Shown in pieces: positions 24,797-37,201 of a DNA stretch of 64,000 nucleotides; position 1 is the stretch's first letter, and each line of letters begins with the position of its first letter. Below the pieces are notes generated by a model. That model made no database searches and was not told the origin of the DNA. It saw nothing but the letters and a program-made list of their open reading frames with translations. This DNA is from Hoplostethus atlanticus (lineage: Eukaryota; Chordata; Actinopteri; Trachichthyiformes; Trachichthyidae). The stretch is from assembly GCA_034670405.1 (NCBI GenBank), contig JAXDDX010000007.1, positions 624,001 to 688,000 on the forward strand, given 5' to 3'. Both the position numbers and the translations under genes were made by a program.

Positions 24797-25388
24797 ACAC
24801 GTACTTGTGTGTGCCTGCATTTGCCCATATAACATATTGCAGGCACCTGAGAGTCAAACCTGCAGGTTGTATCTGTTGTTGGCAGCCGATCGGACCAGGA
24901 ACAGGTTGGTACATAACGCTGCAGTGGCAGACAGATTGCTAAGGTTGCACAAAGAGAGCTCGGTCAGCAGAGGTCAGCACAAAGTAGACGCTTTTAGAAG
25001 AAACTCAAGGAAAGGACTTTTACTCTAGTCATACCGTGCAACTTGCAACGTGCTCGCATGCATCGGATGATTGCATTGCATGATATCATGATATATGATA
25101 TATTGCATGATATATCCCACTATATCAGATCACGTTGTGTGCAGAAAAATGAGGTGGTATTGGTTTCTGAGGAGGAGAGGAGAGACACACACACCTCCCA
25201 AGTGGAGTGTCATGCAAGGCATCATGATGAAGGAGAGCAGCGCGCACTGTTTCCAACGCAGCCACGTATTTACTCAACTGTTTGTGACTCAACGTTTGAC
25301 CCTCTGGTTTCATCCTAGAGTCGAAACATCGAAAGGTAAAGCCCTACTTTTGAGAGTGTGAAAGTTGCTGGAGAAAAATAGGACTCAA

Positions 25389-25398
25389 GTGTGTGTGT

Positions 25399-25446
<48 letters not shown>
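25389..25446. repeat. (TG)n microsatellite
   Basis: TG run of about 28 units with one CTC interruption near its start. Confidence 0.97.
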
Positions 25447-25452
<6 letters not shown>

Positions 25453-25599
25453 GGATGTGTGAAGTGGAATGCAGACCTCTGGGAGCGTACTTAGGGGAAA
25501 GTTTGTAAGGTCATCTCAATTTGCCAGGGGTGATCCCAGGTTAATCCATCACTCATTAGCTCCCACAGATAAGACAAATAGTAGGGTGTGGGGCAAGGC

Positions 25600-25600
<1 letters not shown>

Positions 25601-25651
<51 letters not shown>

Positions 25652-25738
25652 GCTCTTTCATTCTTTCTTATTTTTCTCTCTCTCTCTCTGGGCCTCTTTC
25701 TCTTTGTCTCTCACACACACACACACACACACACACAC
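25601..25738. repeat. compound (TC)n/(AC)n tract
   Basis: TC runs to about 25690 with interruptions, then (AC)14 at 25711-25738. Confidence 0.95.
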
Positions 25739-26006
25739 GCTCTGACAACCCCAACGCAATTTGAAAGAAACCTACTGGAAAAAGACAAAAAAAAAGAGAG
25801 AGACGCAGCGCATCGGGTAGAATAAAGCTGTGAGCTCTTCCTTTTGCCCGACACTTCCCGTTCCCCATTAACCCCTTCCTCCTCGCCGGCTCTGCTCCCT
25901 CTGGGACAATACCGCCAATTAATTAGGCTTGGTTTCCAACCGAGAGGAGAGAGGAGCTCGGAAAGCACTGGCCTCAGCTTATTTAGCCTCTCAGATCAAG
26001 GTCCAT

Positions 26007-26010
<4 letters not shown>

Positions 26011-26050
<40 letters not shown>

Positions 26051-26072
26051 GAGAGAGAGAGGAAGGATGAGC

Positions 26073-26134
<62 letters not shown>
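26011..26134. repeat. long GA microsatellite
   Basis: Three GA blocks split by CGA and by GGAAGGATGAGCTA. Together this is about 120 bases of homopurine sequence. Confidence 0.97.
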
Positions 26135-26137
<3 letters not shown>

Positions 26138-26249
26138 AGAGAGAAGGAGAGGCTCTTGACTCAGCATGCTACCAGTAAGTGCTATTTAAACAGCCTCCAC
26201 TGCTGCTGGGTCTAGGGGTTGCAAGATGGGGGCTGCCTCCATAGTGGTA

Positions 26250-26252
<3 letters not shown>

Positions 26253-26281
<29 letters not shown>
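26253..26281. repeat. (TG)n microsatellite
   Basis: Run of about 14 units. Confidence 0.95.
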
Positions 26282-26981
26282 TGCAGGGGCTCCTCAGCAG
26301 CTGTCGGGACCCCCCTCCTCCAGCTGAATAGGTCATTAGGTTCCCGCGTGGGTCCCCTCTCTGCTTCTAATAACAAAAGGCCCCGTATCACCGGAGGATG
26401 ACAAAGCAAACAAATGGGCCTAATTATAGGGGGGTCGATAAGGAAATTGAGTCATTACTGGTAATATTTGTGTTATGAGACGATAGTTTGCCGGCCCCCT
26501 CCGTTGGGCTTCATGGTGGAAATTCATTTCCAAAAAGGGCCCCCTTTTCTCGGGTTGTTTTCTCTACAGCGAGGAGTTGGACCTGCCTCTCTATCTCGCT
26601 CTCAAGCCCCGAGAGGCGATAGCAGATATTGGAAATGATTATGTACAGGGGCTCTATAGATATCCAGATGTCCGTTTGATAAAAAAAAAAAAAGGACGTA
26701 GGAGAAGAATTTCACCTTCTTTCTTTTCTTCAGAGACCCTGGAGTTTTTTGGAACTCTCCCCTCCTCTCTTTTTTTTTGGTGGTATTTTTCCTCTCATAT
26801 TTTCTCCTCTGCTGCCAGGACAGGTCATTGGCGGGAGATGAAAGTTGAGGTGGAGGATGAGGGATAGCCGATAGGAGATGGTTCTCCTGTCTCCCAGAGC
26901 CTCTGAGGAAGAGAGCGAGGGGTAGAGAAAGAGAGAGATGGATAGAGGGATGGAGCTTGGCCAGAGATAGCCGTGGGTGGG

Positions 26982-27022
26982 CTCCTCCTCCTCCTCCTCC
27001 TCCTCCTCCTCCTCCTCCTCCT
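26982..27022. repeat. (CTC)n trinucleotide repeat
   Basis: Thirteen to fourteen perfect CTC units. Confidence 0.97.
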
Positions 27023-27174
27023 TTCCCCCTAGTCTGTCACGCTGCTATGGTCCTCTGTGGGCTTCAGCGATGGGCGTATCAACAGTAGCCAACACTGATG
27101 CTTCCCTGGCTTGCAATTTGTGGCTTTATGGATTTTTTTATTTGAAACCTCACTCTAATATGCACTGTTTGTAT

Positions 27175-27475
27175 ACGCTGCAAAAATGCCCATGTTAACA
27201 AGTCATCTAGTCTTATACACGTATAAGACTAGATGACATTCTGCCAGGGAGGCGAGAAAAGTCATTGTTTCCAATGCAGTGTCACATGTTTCTGGAAGTG
27301 TCAATATCTTGAAACAAGGAAAACGGCACTTGACCCAAGCAAACATCTTGAAACAAGTCGATTTGCGTTGGAAACAAGTGGAATTATTTCACCCCGTTGG
27401 CAGTTTTTAGTCTCTTGTAAGAATAATACGATTTTAAGCCTCAATATGAGGTTGAATGACTCAGAGAGCGGTGTC
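27175..27475 (+). mobile_element. decayed MITE of the CTGCAAAAA type
   Basis: The block starts with ACGCTGCAAAAATG and contains ATCTTGAAACAAG twice (27307 and 27345) plus GGAAACAAGTGGAATTATTT and CACCCCGTTGGCAG. I recognise this text as a very common fish repeat whose ends read CACTGCAAAAA. The right end is eroded (only GCGGTGT remains near 27470), and the region near the left end holds a 36-bp palindrome. Superfamily is not certain. Identification is from memory of the consensus, not a search. Confidence 0.6.
27202..27237. repeat. perfect inverted repeat, 17-bp arms, 2-bp loop
   Basis: Left arm 27202-27218 (GTCATCTAGTCTTATAC), centre AC, right arm 27221-27237 as its exact reverse complement. 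It lies inside the decayed MITE. Confidence 0.97.
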
Positions 27476-30400
27476 CACCTGTATACACAAGGTAGATGAT
27501 TCTTGTCCTTTGGAAGCTTACCCTCGCTCGTTAATGTACCAACTTAAGCAATAACTCGAGTGTTTTCAAATACTTCATTTCATCTCAGATACTGGCCGGT
27601 TCTCACACCGAGCCCTGAAGCCAGCTTGAGTGAATGAGAAATTGCTCCCTGGTTCCGCGACTCAGGACGCGTTAAAACACACGGCTAGTTGACTTACTAA
27701 ACTAAGAGGAGACTTCGGAGATGCGTCTCGTCGGTTCACGTAGGTCACCAGTCCGTCGTCAAGTTGGAAACACAGTATTTGGTGTCTGGGAGGGGTTGCC
27801 ATAGCGACGGGTGGGAAATGAAATGAACCCAGAGCCCCAATAACAAACAAGGGGCTGAAAAAGGATGAAGCGATCGCAAACAAAGATAGAAAGAAAAAAA
27901 AGTGGGATTTAAGGGATAGAGTAACGGCGGCCACGGCCTGTGACCCCCCTCCGCTGGAAATGACACCTTCCTCGCCAAACTTGCTCGATTTTAGAAACGA
28001 GACGCAACCGCAGATCTCAGTGGGCCAGCTGTGGATGTGTCGAAGAGTGATTCGATAGTGATCCGAAACAAGTGTCGGGAATACGTAACCGTATAAATAT
28101 GATGAATCCTTCCAATACGCCGGAGAAAAGACCGCATTACCATCTCGATCAATATCGGATGTCCTGGAACAGCTTCCTGTGGAGTTTTCACCGCTTTATA
28201 AATCAGCCGCAAGATGTCGAGACAAAAAAAAAAACACAAAAAAAAGAGGTCAAAGTATTTTCTGAAGTCATTTTCATTAGATTAAGTTTAAGTGGTCTAT
28301 TTGATAATTGCGCTCCGTTTTCCTGGCCCGCCGAGCGGCACAATCATTCTTCAGCTGAGAGTTCATCTGCTGCCAGAGCAAATATAAAAGAATATCTACA
28401 GAATCAATAGCAGGCTGAAGGTAATATTATTCTTGACATAAATTACACGACCACTTACGTTTTCGCTGGAGAGCGCGGAGCATTTGTCAGCCAAGCCGTT
28501 CACAATAGTCGTAGTATTTGGAGGGTTGTTTTTTAGGGGAACCTGGAAGCTGAGATATAGGAAAGAGTTCAAGCCCCTTTTTTCCTGACCCCCCCCCGAA
28601 GCTGATAATCTTTTAACCTTCTTTTTTTTTTTTACTCCCAAACTGCTGTGGGAAATGCTCTGTGCGCACTAGCTAGCCTTATATCAAATGTCCTTGACAT
28701 GTCTGATGTGTATTTTAGTATTTGTAAATTCATAGAATCCAAAAATGTGAATTACTGTGAATTGAAGAATAATGTTCCAAATGCTGTTTATCCTTTTATT
28801 ACCCAGAGTTCCTCATCCAATATCTCTATAGACTATCCAAGAGTTTGTTTTGTCAACCAAGGACTTAAGTCACCACCCATCCTTTAAAAAGGACATTCAT
28901 TTTCATTTTGTACTATCCATCATTTTTTGGATCTCACCTTGGCCCAATTGCTAGATTGCATTGGTCTTAATGGATAGCAACATGTAGCTGCTGCAGCTTC
29001 CCAAACAGGTTGAACTTTTAGCCCCACCTCCCCTTGAATAAATCCTAATTTGAAGTGAGACCTCCAGAATAATGATCCCTGCTTTAATGTGTGCGAGGGG
29101 GAATCAATAAATCCCCGATAGATGGATCATTCAGACAACGCTGGTTACCCGCCGCTTGCTTTTCTTTCCACCACCACCACCGGCTGGAAACCCTTGGCCC
29201 ATTTTTCTTTTCTTTTCTTTTCTTTCTTTGCTTCCCAAACGTTTCAGCTTGCAGTTGGTATTTTGTTAAATATAATACCCCCATTGTCACGTTATTACTA
29301 CGGCGAAATTGTGCTTTTATTGCGCAACTCAAGAGTTTGCTCTCGATGTGTGTCAGCACTTCGCTTGCTCTGGCAAAGACCAGTCCTCCCCTCGCTAATT
29401 GCCTTCTACCGATGACTTAATTACGATGGGGTTTTGGGTTTCTGGATCAGAAGGGGTCTCTTTTCTTCCTCCTCTACATCCCCGACTGTATCCTTCCTGT
29501 CTGAGTCAGAAGTGTCAGCTTTGGTTACAGAAGATGTGAAGTGCTGTGATTTTTGCTAGAAAACAGTTTGGGATAAAAATAAAAAAACTTTCGAAGGGCT
29601 ACTGTTCCAACGTTGCAATTAGAGCGGTGAGTGCACGTATATGTGTGTGTGTGTGTGTGTCCAAATGTGCCATCGTGTGTGTATACGTACCAACGTGTGT
29701 GCCGCAGGGCGGTGTGGTAACTGTGGTTTCTGGAGCCGGTACAGTAAAAACATCTCCGCTCCATCAGTGTCAGAAACAATCTGCGTGGACCGAACCACAG
29801 AACAACATCTACTGGGAAACTCAGACTCACTAATCCACCTGACTTGCACGATGTCGGACTGTGGGAGGAAATCCAGGCAGATGTACGAACGTCTCGCGGG
29901 AAAAAAGGACCAGGAACTGCACCTGGGAACCGTCGTGCTGTGAGGTGACAGTGCTTGAGTGACGGCTCAATATGTCCGATCTGATTCCTGATGGGCTCGG
30001 ATTTACCACACGACTCGTGATCGTTGAGGTAATGCCGAAATGCAGCACAGACGTCTTTCCCAGATCCCAAAGACAACATGTGAAGCTGATGCGTATGCAT
30101 GCGCACACTCCAGCCACATTCTGCTGCTTTTGATCCTCTCCCGCTCTTTGAAATGCGCTATGCTACTTGCCCTCTCTACTCCCTAGCACTTAACCGTGCA
30201 TGCACTCACTTTCCCCAGAGTTTCATGCAGAGACGGCTGCTATATAAAGGTCAGGATCAAAAGTTTGCATGACTCCAGTGGTTGCAAAAGACACTGCGAG
30301 TTCATGTCTTCAGTTAAAAAAGTTAAAAAAAAAAAAGACTGATGACTGATCACCAATCATACTAGAGTTTAGCATCATCTCGTTGCCTACTGGTGTTCTT

Positions 30401-31020
30401 TCCATCGTAGGCTCGTACCAAGTTGGCTAGCGTAAGAAATGCTTGTTACTCATGCTAATCCCTTCCCGATAGTTTTTAAAGGTCATCTTGTTCATTGGCA
30501 TCGGCAGCACACCGACATGAGCTTTTCCTGCCAGACCCTGGCAGAGCCTCTTCCCTGCGTGAGCTCATCTCTCCACATGCAGCCCTCGCTCGTCCAAGAA
30601 CAACGCCTGGGCTGTGGCAGAAGCGCCGGCTGGCTTCACACTCCATTAGCGGCCCTAAGCATCTACACTTGGGCGGGCCTTTTGAAGCCCATGAGCACGG
30701 GTGGAGAAAGAACCTGGGCTGCAGCGGGCGACGAATGAATCCTCCCGCCCTCACACACACTCAGAGATTTACATTAGGGAGGACAAGAAAAAAAAAGAGA
30801 GTGTTGAGGCGTTGAGGGGAAAGAGCGTACGCGTGCGGCAGTTCTAAAAAACGGATGAGGGGGCGAGGACAATATGAGGAGGAGGGCAAAAAAATGAAAG
30901 GAGAACAATGAATGTGTTACAGGAACGAAAGAGCTGGAGGGGTTTTTAATTTATGGCTTTCAGCGGCTTCCTGCTCACTCCCTCCTCTCAATAGGAGACG
31001 GGGCTTGAATTATGGCAACG
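27476..31020 (+). other. ntn1 large intron, mostly single-copy-looking DNA
   Basis: Low in microsatellites apart from short runs: poly-T 28622-28633, TTTTC repeats 29207-29228, TG 29642-29660 and poly-A near 30325-30336. No exon, RNA gene or known mobile element was recognised. The open frames here have no family signature. Confidence 0.6.
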
Positions 31021-31036
31021 AGTCAAAAATGTACAG

Positions 31037-31042
<6 letters not shown>

Positions 31043-31097
<55 letters not shown>
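31043..31097. repeat. (CA)n microsatellite
   Basis: Uninterrupted CA run of about 27 units. Confidence 0.97.
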
Positions 31098-31099
<2 letters not shown>

Positions 31100-31417
31100 A
31101 CCCCTCCGCAACTACACTCCCTTTGTCCTCTCTACATTCCCTCCTTCCACCTAACACTGTAGTCTGTATGAAGTCATTGCCATTGACGCCGTTAAGCCAA
31201 GAAGCAGAGGAGAGAAGTGCGGCATGTACCGAGATGTTTAGCGGCTGCAGGTTGTGTTTCATCTCGGGCAGAGACAGTGGAAATGCGTCTCCGATTGCGC
31301 GCCTTCGACAGCCCCCGCCCCTCCCTCTGTTTACACTCTGGCTGCTACAGCTGGATACCAAGCACGCCCAGCCAGCGCCGTCCCATCCAGAAACCTGCAG
31401 TGTTCAATCTGGCACCG

Positions 31418-31420
<3 letters not shown>

Positions 31421-31458
<38 letters not shown>
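31421..31458. repeat. (TG)n microsatellite
   Basis: TG run of about 19 units ending in GCGTGCG. Confidence 0.97.
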
Positions 31459-31462
<4 letters not shown>

Positions 31463-31969
31463 CGTCTTTTTTCAGGGCATGAATGTTCTTTTCACATTCA
31501 CATAGTTACACACATTCACTCCTGGAAGCTGCACAGTGCAGCAAGGTTGAGTTCCCCAGATCTTTCCCAGGCAGTGTGGGAATTCAAACCGGCATCCTTC
31601 TGATTTTCATTTGTATGTGAGTGATTCTGTGTGTCTGTGTGTGTCTGTGTGTGTGTCCAAGACCTTCATCTTTTGAGTCAGAGTTGGAATACTGTCATTC
31701 AACAAGACAGCGGAGATGGATCCTGCTGCTAACACTGATCTCCAGACAGTACAACAAGCCCCTCACAGCTCTTTCCACAAACACACTCATCACGCAGAGC
31801 TATTGAGATGTTGTTGTTTTTTTTTATTGCACCCTGGTCCCGGGCCAAACCTGCCCCCTGGGAGTCTTTGCAGTAATTGACAGGTTGTAAAAGAGCTACA
31901 AAAGATCAGGCAGCTAAGTAGTAGAACTTAAATAGCTTGAGTTTCAACAGGAGGGGAAAGGGGGAGAGA

Positions 31970-32105
31970 GGAGGAGGAGGAGGAGGAGGAGGAGGAGGAG
32001 GTAGAGCAGCGCCTTTTCAAGTAGCGAGATTTTTTTTCCTCCACCCCTCCCCCTTGTCACTGGATCGACATGTCTTCAACTCTCTCCTCTCCTCTCCTCT
32101 CCTCT
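31970..32105. repeat. GGA array and CTCTC pentamers
   Basis: (GGA)n at 31970-32001 and (CTCTC)n at about 32082-32105, purine and pyrimidine tracts 80 bases apart on one strand. Confidence 0.9.
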
Positions 32106-32331
32106 GACTGAAGTCATTTTCATGGCTTATAAATGTTATAGAGGAATTGGTTTCGGTGACGTTGAACTCCAATAAATCAGCGTGAAGGCTTGTAATGGCG
32201 AGCGCGGACGGTAAATGGGCGAGGTGACACTCGCTAATGACATCTGCAGCAGGGAAGGCCCGGTTCCCCCAGGGGAGGAGGAGGAGGGTCACGGCCCATT
32301 CCTGAGGGGTGGCAACTCAGAGATGGGGAAT

Positions 32332-32359
32332 TGTGTGTGTGTGTGTGTGTGTGTGTGTG
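32332..32359. repeat. (TG)14 microsatellite
   Basis: Uninterrupted TG run 100 bases upstream of the 27-bp minisatellite. Confidence 0.97.
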
Positions 32360-32460
32360 AAGGTCAAAGGTTGCCCCCCTGCTTATGATGGTCACGGTGC
32401 TGTGGTTGCTAATGAGCCCAGGAGGAAATGCTGTTGAGCAGACCTCAGAGTGTAGAGCCC

Positions 32461-32639
32461 GTGGAGGAGGGGCCGGTGCTCACCCCCGTGGAGGAGGGGC
32501 CGGTGCTCACCCCCGTGGAGGAGGGGCCGGTGCCTCATCCCCATGGAGGAGGGGCCGGTGCTCACCCCCGTGGAGGAGGGGCGGTCCTCACCCCCGTGGA
32601 GGAGGGGCCGGTGCTCACCCCCGTGGAGGAGGGGCCGGT
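32461..32639. repeat. 27-bp GC-rich minisatellite
   Basis: About 6.6 copies of GTGGAGGAGGGGCCGGTGCT followed by CACCCCC. The third copy carries CTCATCCCCATG and another lacks a C. As the unit is 27 bp, each frame repeats nine residues (one frame reads VEEGPVLTP), so open frames here are a by-product of the period. Confidence 0.97.
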
Positions 32640-32747
32640 CTGCTCATCTGTGTGTGTGTGTGTACCTCTATATCTATTTGTGTCTTAACTTGTCACTAAG
32701 CAACATGTTCTCATAAAACGTTCATATGACATCTTACAAAACAGTTG

Positions 32748-34593
32748 ATACTATACCAACATATTGATTCATACTATACCAACATATTGATTCATACTAT
32801 ACCAACATATTGATTCATACTATAACAACATATTGATTCATACTATACCTACATATTGATTCATACTGTAGTAACATATTGATTCATAATATACCAACAT
32901 ATTGATTCATACTATAACAACATATTGATTCATAATATACCAACATATTGATTCATACTGTAGTAACATTGATTCATACTGTAGTAACATATTGATTCAT
33001 ACTATACCTACATATTGATTCATACTATACCAACATATTGATTCATACTGTACCAACATATTGATTCATACTGTAGTAACATATTGATTCATACTATACC
33101 AACATATTGATTCATACTGTACCAACATATTGATTCATACTGTAGTAACATATTGATTCATACTGTACCAACATATTGATTCATACTATACCAACATATT
33201 GATTCATACTGTACCAACATATTGATTCATACTATACCTACATATTGATTCACACTGTAGTAACATATTGATTCATACTGTACCAACATATTGATTCATA
33301 CTATACCAACATATTGATTCATACTGTAGTAACATATTGATTCATACTATACCAACATATTGATTCATACTATACCAACATATTGATTCATACTATACCT
33401 ATATATTGATTCATACTGTACCAACATATTGATTCATACTGTAGTAACATATTGATTCATACTATACCAACATATTGATTCATACTGTAGTAACATATTG
33501 ATTCATACTATATCGACATATTGATTCATACTATACCTACATATTGATTCATACTATAACAACATATTGATTCATACTGTACCAACATATTGATTCATAC
33601 TATACCAACATATTGATTCATACTGTAGTAACATATTGATTCATACTATATCAACATATTGATTCATACTATAACAACATATTGATTCATACTGTAGTAA
33701 CATATTGATTCATACTATATCAACATATTGATTCATACTGTAGTAACATATTGATTCATACTATACCAACATATTGATTCATACTATACCAACATATTGA
33801 TTCATACTATACCTATATATTGATTCATACTGTACCAACATATTGATTCATACTGTAGTAACATATTGATTCATACTATACCAACATATTGATTCATACT
33901 GTAGTAACATATTGATTCATACTATATCGACATATTGATTCATACTATACCTACATATTGATTCATACTATAACAACATATTGATTCATACTGTACCAAC
34001 ATATTGATTCATACTATACCAACATATTGATTCATACTGTAGTAACATATTGATTCATACTATATCAACATATTGATTCATACTATAACAACATATTGAT
34101 TCATACTATACCTACATATTGATTCATACTGTAGTAACATATTGATTCATACTATATCAACATATTGATTCATGCTGTAGTAACATATTGATTCATACTG
34201 TAGTAACATATTGATTCATACTATACCAACATATTGATTCATACTGTACCTACATATTGATTCATACTGTAGTAACATATTGATTCATACTATATCAACA
34301 TATTGATTCATGCTGTAGTAACATATTGATTCATACTGTAGTAACATATTGATTCATACTATATCAACATATTGATTCATACTGTAGTAACATATTGATT
34401 CATACTATATCAACATATTGATTCATGCTGTAGTAACATATTGATTCATACTATACCAACATATTGATTCATACTGTAGTATTGATTCATACTGTAGTAA
34501 CATATTGATTCATACTGTACCAACATATTGATTCATAATATACCAACATATTGATTCATACTATAACAACATATTGATTCATACTGTACCTAT
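32748..34593. repeat. 23-bp AT-rich minisatellite, about 80 units
   Basis: The unit is CATACTATACCAACATATTG followed by ATT. The main variable block alternates CTATACCAAC, CTGTAGTAAC, CTATAACAAC, CTATATCAAC, CTATACCTAC and CTGTACCAAC, while ACATATTGATTCATACT is nearly invariant. Two shortened units occur near 32960 and 34476. A block of 18 units (414 bp) is duplicated: rare variants CCTATATAT (33397 and 33811) and TATCGACAT (33511 and 33925) recur at exactly 414 bp. The variant CATGCTGTAG occurs at 34171, 34309 and 34424, all multiples of 23 apart. Flanks are ordinary intron DNA. Confidence 0.97.
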
Positions 34594-37161
34594 GTATGTC
34601 CAGCTGCATAACCTATCACTGCACTAGAACAACTAGCTTAGGTTCTGGTTAAACAACTAAAATTTGGTTAAGGTTTGGTCATGGTTAAATAAGAAAAACC
34701 TTTGCTGGAAATGAAACTTCACTCACAGTAGAAAGGGTGTTTGAGTCGGGACTTAAACCTGGGTTGTCAGAGTTGTCACCAAATGCACCCCGGGTGTTTC
34801 TTCACTTGCTGGTGTTCATATCCTGTCTGCTCCCTCACGGCAGTGAAAGAGTCATATTCAGTGTGTCTGCTTGACCATGCAGAACTGTTTAGAATCGGAG
34901 CTACTTTATATAAGATAGCAAAAATAGAGTGATGGACTTTTCCCTCGGTGCTTTGATTATGCTGAGTGCATTTACTACGGAAACCATAAACCTTTACCCA
35001 ACAGATAGAACTCCAAAGGAACGTTCCTAACGTATCCCTGATCCAAGACCCGTCTGCTGCACCTCAAGGCCAAGTCAGTCCAATATGAGTTTACAGAGCG
35101 AGGCGGGGAATGCCTTCTCCCACGAGCCACATCTGCACATGGGTACAAAATGTGCTCGAAAAAAAAAAAAAAGGTGTTAAATGTATCGCTGGACCATATC
35201 AACAACATAACACCTTGTGACGGCTGATGGGGAAATCCAGTATCTGTCCTTTTCTTTCTCACGAGGAGGAAATGCTCTCTGCCGTTCGCTGCCTGAAGGG
35301 CCGAATTAACTCCTCTAATCTTCAAACACTGTTTATTTTCTCCACTCGCAGCTGCCAGTCAACGTTTCCACCCTGGCCGGCTGCTTTCTGTTATAACACG
35401 GCAGGTTTAATATCTTTAGCTAATGTTGTCGGAGCGGAGTGGTCGCCTTAATTGCGGAGGCTGCCGGATTAGTATGAATCACGGCTGTTAGTTAGCTAGG
35501 TGTTAGCTCCGTCTCATTGTCTTGCATTGACAGCACCGGCCCATCCCTCTCAGCCTCGGGGGCCAGCGGAGCACAAGAGGACCTGCCAGGAGTTATGTGA
35601 GCCCAAAACACTATGGATCTGTTTGTCTCATGGAAACCAAACTCACAGTGTAAATAGACTGGAGGTGATGTTTGACATGAGCAGGGAGAGCCCTTGTTTA
35701 GGGAAGATCTGGAGATCTGTCTCGCCTCTTTCCGACGCGCGATCCTCCTCTTGCGAAAGCCCCGAGCGGTGTTTGTGGATGTGCGGGGCTCTGGGGGCAG
35801 AGGAGACATGGCTTAGGTAATGGCTGGATGGAAAACAATGGAAAATAGAGACGGCGTAGAAAGCGTATTATCATTGGCTTCGACAGCCGTGTTGGTGGGG
35901 AGCATGCGCTTGCGGTTGCAAGCCATTGCACAACTGATTTACAGCTAATTTTTTTATTTATTTATTTTTCGTTTAAAACATCACAACTGCCACAGCGAGG
36001 AGCCACGGCGCCCTACGGTTCGCCTTGTGATTATCAGAGGAGACGTTGATGGCCCCTTCGATTCAGGAACCCGCCCCGTGGAACATCGCTCCAACGCGGC
36101 GTCAGTCAAACACAATACATTTATACTCCTTTCCCACTCGTAACCATTCAATAAAAACCCGACCGCTCATAAGTGAAAGCAGAGATTTTGGGGTTTTCTT
36201 CCACTACGGGAACTGCAAATCCAGTTAGTTCCAATCAGCATCATGCTTGGGGACGGGTCCTTTTTGCCGCGGTGCCATTGCATCCGTTCACACACGGGGT
36301 TCTCAGCTACAGCTGCCTATCTCCTGCCTACCTCCTGAATCGCTGGCTCGGCTTCCGCTAAAAAAAAAAAAAAAGGGCCCGCGGTGTGACCCGTGATAGA
36401 AATGTACAGGACGCATTCACTGCCCTGTCCGGAGTATGTGCCAAATACCGCACTGCCCCATTAGGTTGCATTATGTTATCACACAGCGGAGCGTTGTTTG
36501 GCTTCCGTCGGTGTGAGAAGACAGAGTATGAGTGGATGCGTCGCTCCTAAAGCTGTCAGTCCCTCACCCTATTAAGACAGCTGCTCTTAGCGGGTATTGT
36601 TCAGCGGAGCGCTACGGGGACCTGACAGGCCTAAGGAATCTTTATTCACCCTAAAGGGCCTTTTCACCGCTATAGCCCTGAATAGGACCTGCCAATGTCA
36701 TCCTCCACCCATGGCATTTTTATGGCATAGCTCACATACACACAACGCGCCCTCGCCGGCCCCTTCCGCGGCTCCGGGCCGGGCTCCCTTTATTTTCGGC
36801 ACTGTATGTCGGCCGTTGTTTTCCCATAGACGTGAATTGGAGGAGATCTTTTCCAGGCAACGCCACTTTATCGAGGAATTACTCACCCAAACTCTCACAC
36901 AGAGACGCACACGCACTTGAGAAGAGAGATGGGCACGCACATAAAGACAGATGGACAGAGCGGATCTCTGTCCCCGCCCCTGTCACACACACACACACAC
37001 ACACACACACACCACTCAGACAAAAGACCCTTGATTACTCAGCAAATGGATGCGCCACTGATCACAGGCCAGCCCTTTTACAAACTGGCCTATTATGTGG
37101 TCTCAGTGTGGGGTGGAAGTGTTGCAGGGGCCCAAGGCAGTGTGGCTGTGGAAGGCTGAGG

Positions 37162-37201
<40 letters not shown>

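Larger units (their letters stand above)
18901..27170 (+). other. ntn1 large intron, microsatellite-dense part
   Basis: More than fifteen long dinucleotide arrays lie in about 8 kb (listed separately), separated by short ordinary segments with no exon or gene. A CTCF-like match on the reverse strand is near 24271-24286. The segment 26290-26480 has no tandem repeats and is discussed as a possible regulatory block. Confidence 0.7.

Noticed and set aside
29525..30106. 193-residue reverse-strand open frame
   Set aside because: Includes an (AC)-derived Thr/His stretch and no protein similarity, and several overlapping frames are open.
32385..32699. Repeat-containing protein of about 100 residues over the 27-bp minisatellite
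   Set aside because: A 27-bp period keeps any stop-free frame open. More than one frame is open and neither looks like a real protein.
32748..34593. CRISPR-like array
   Set aside because: The 23-bp units are contiguous, with no unique spacers between them, and the setting is a vertebrate intron. It is a minisatellite.
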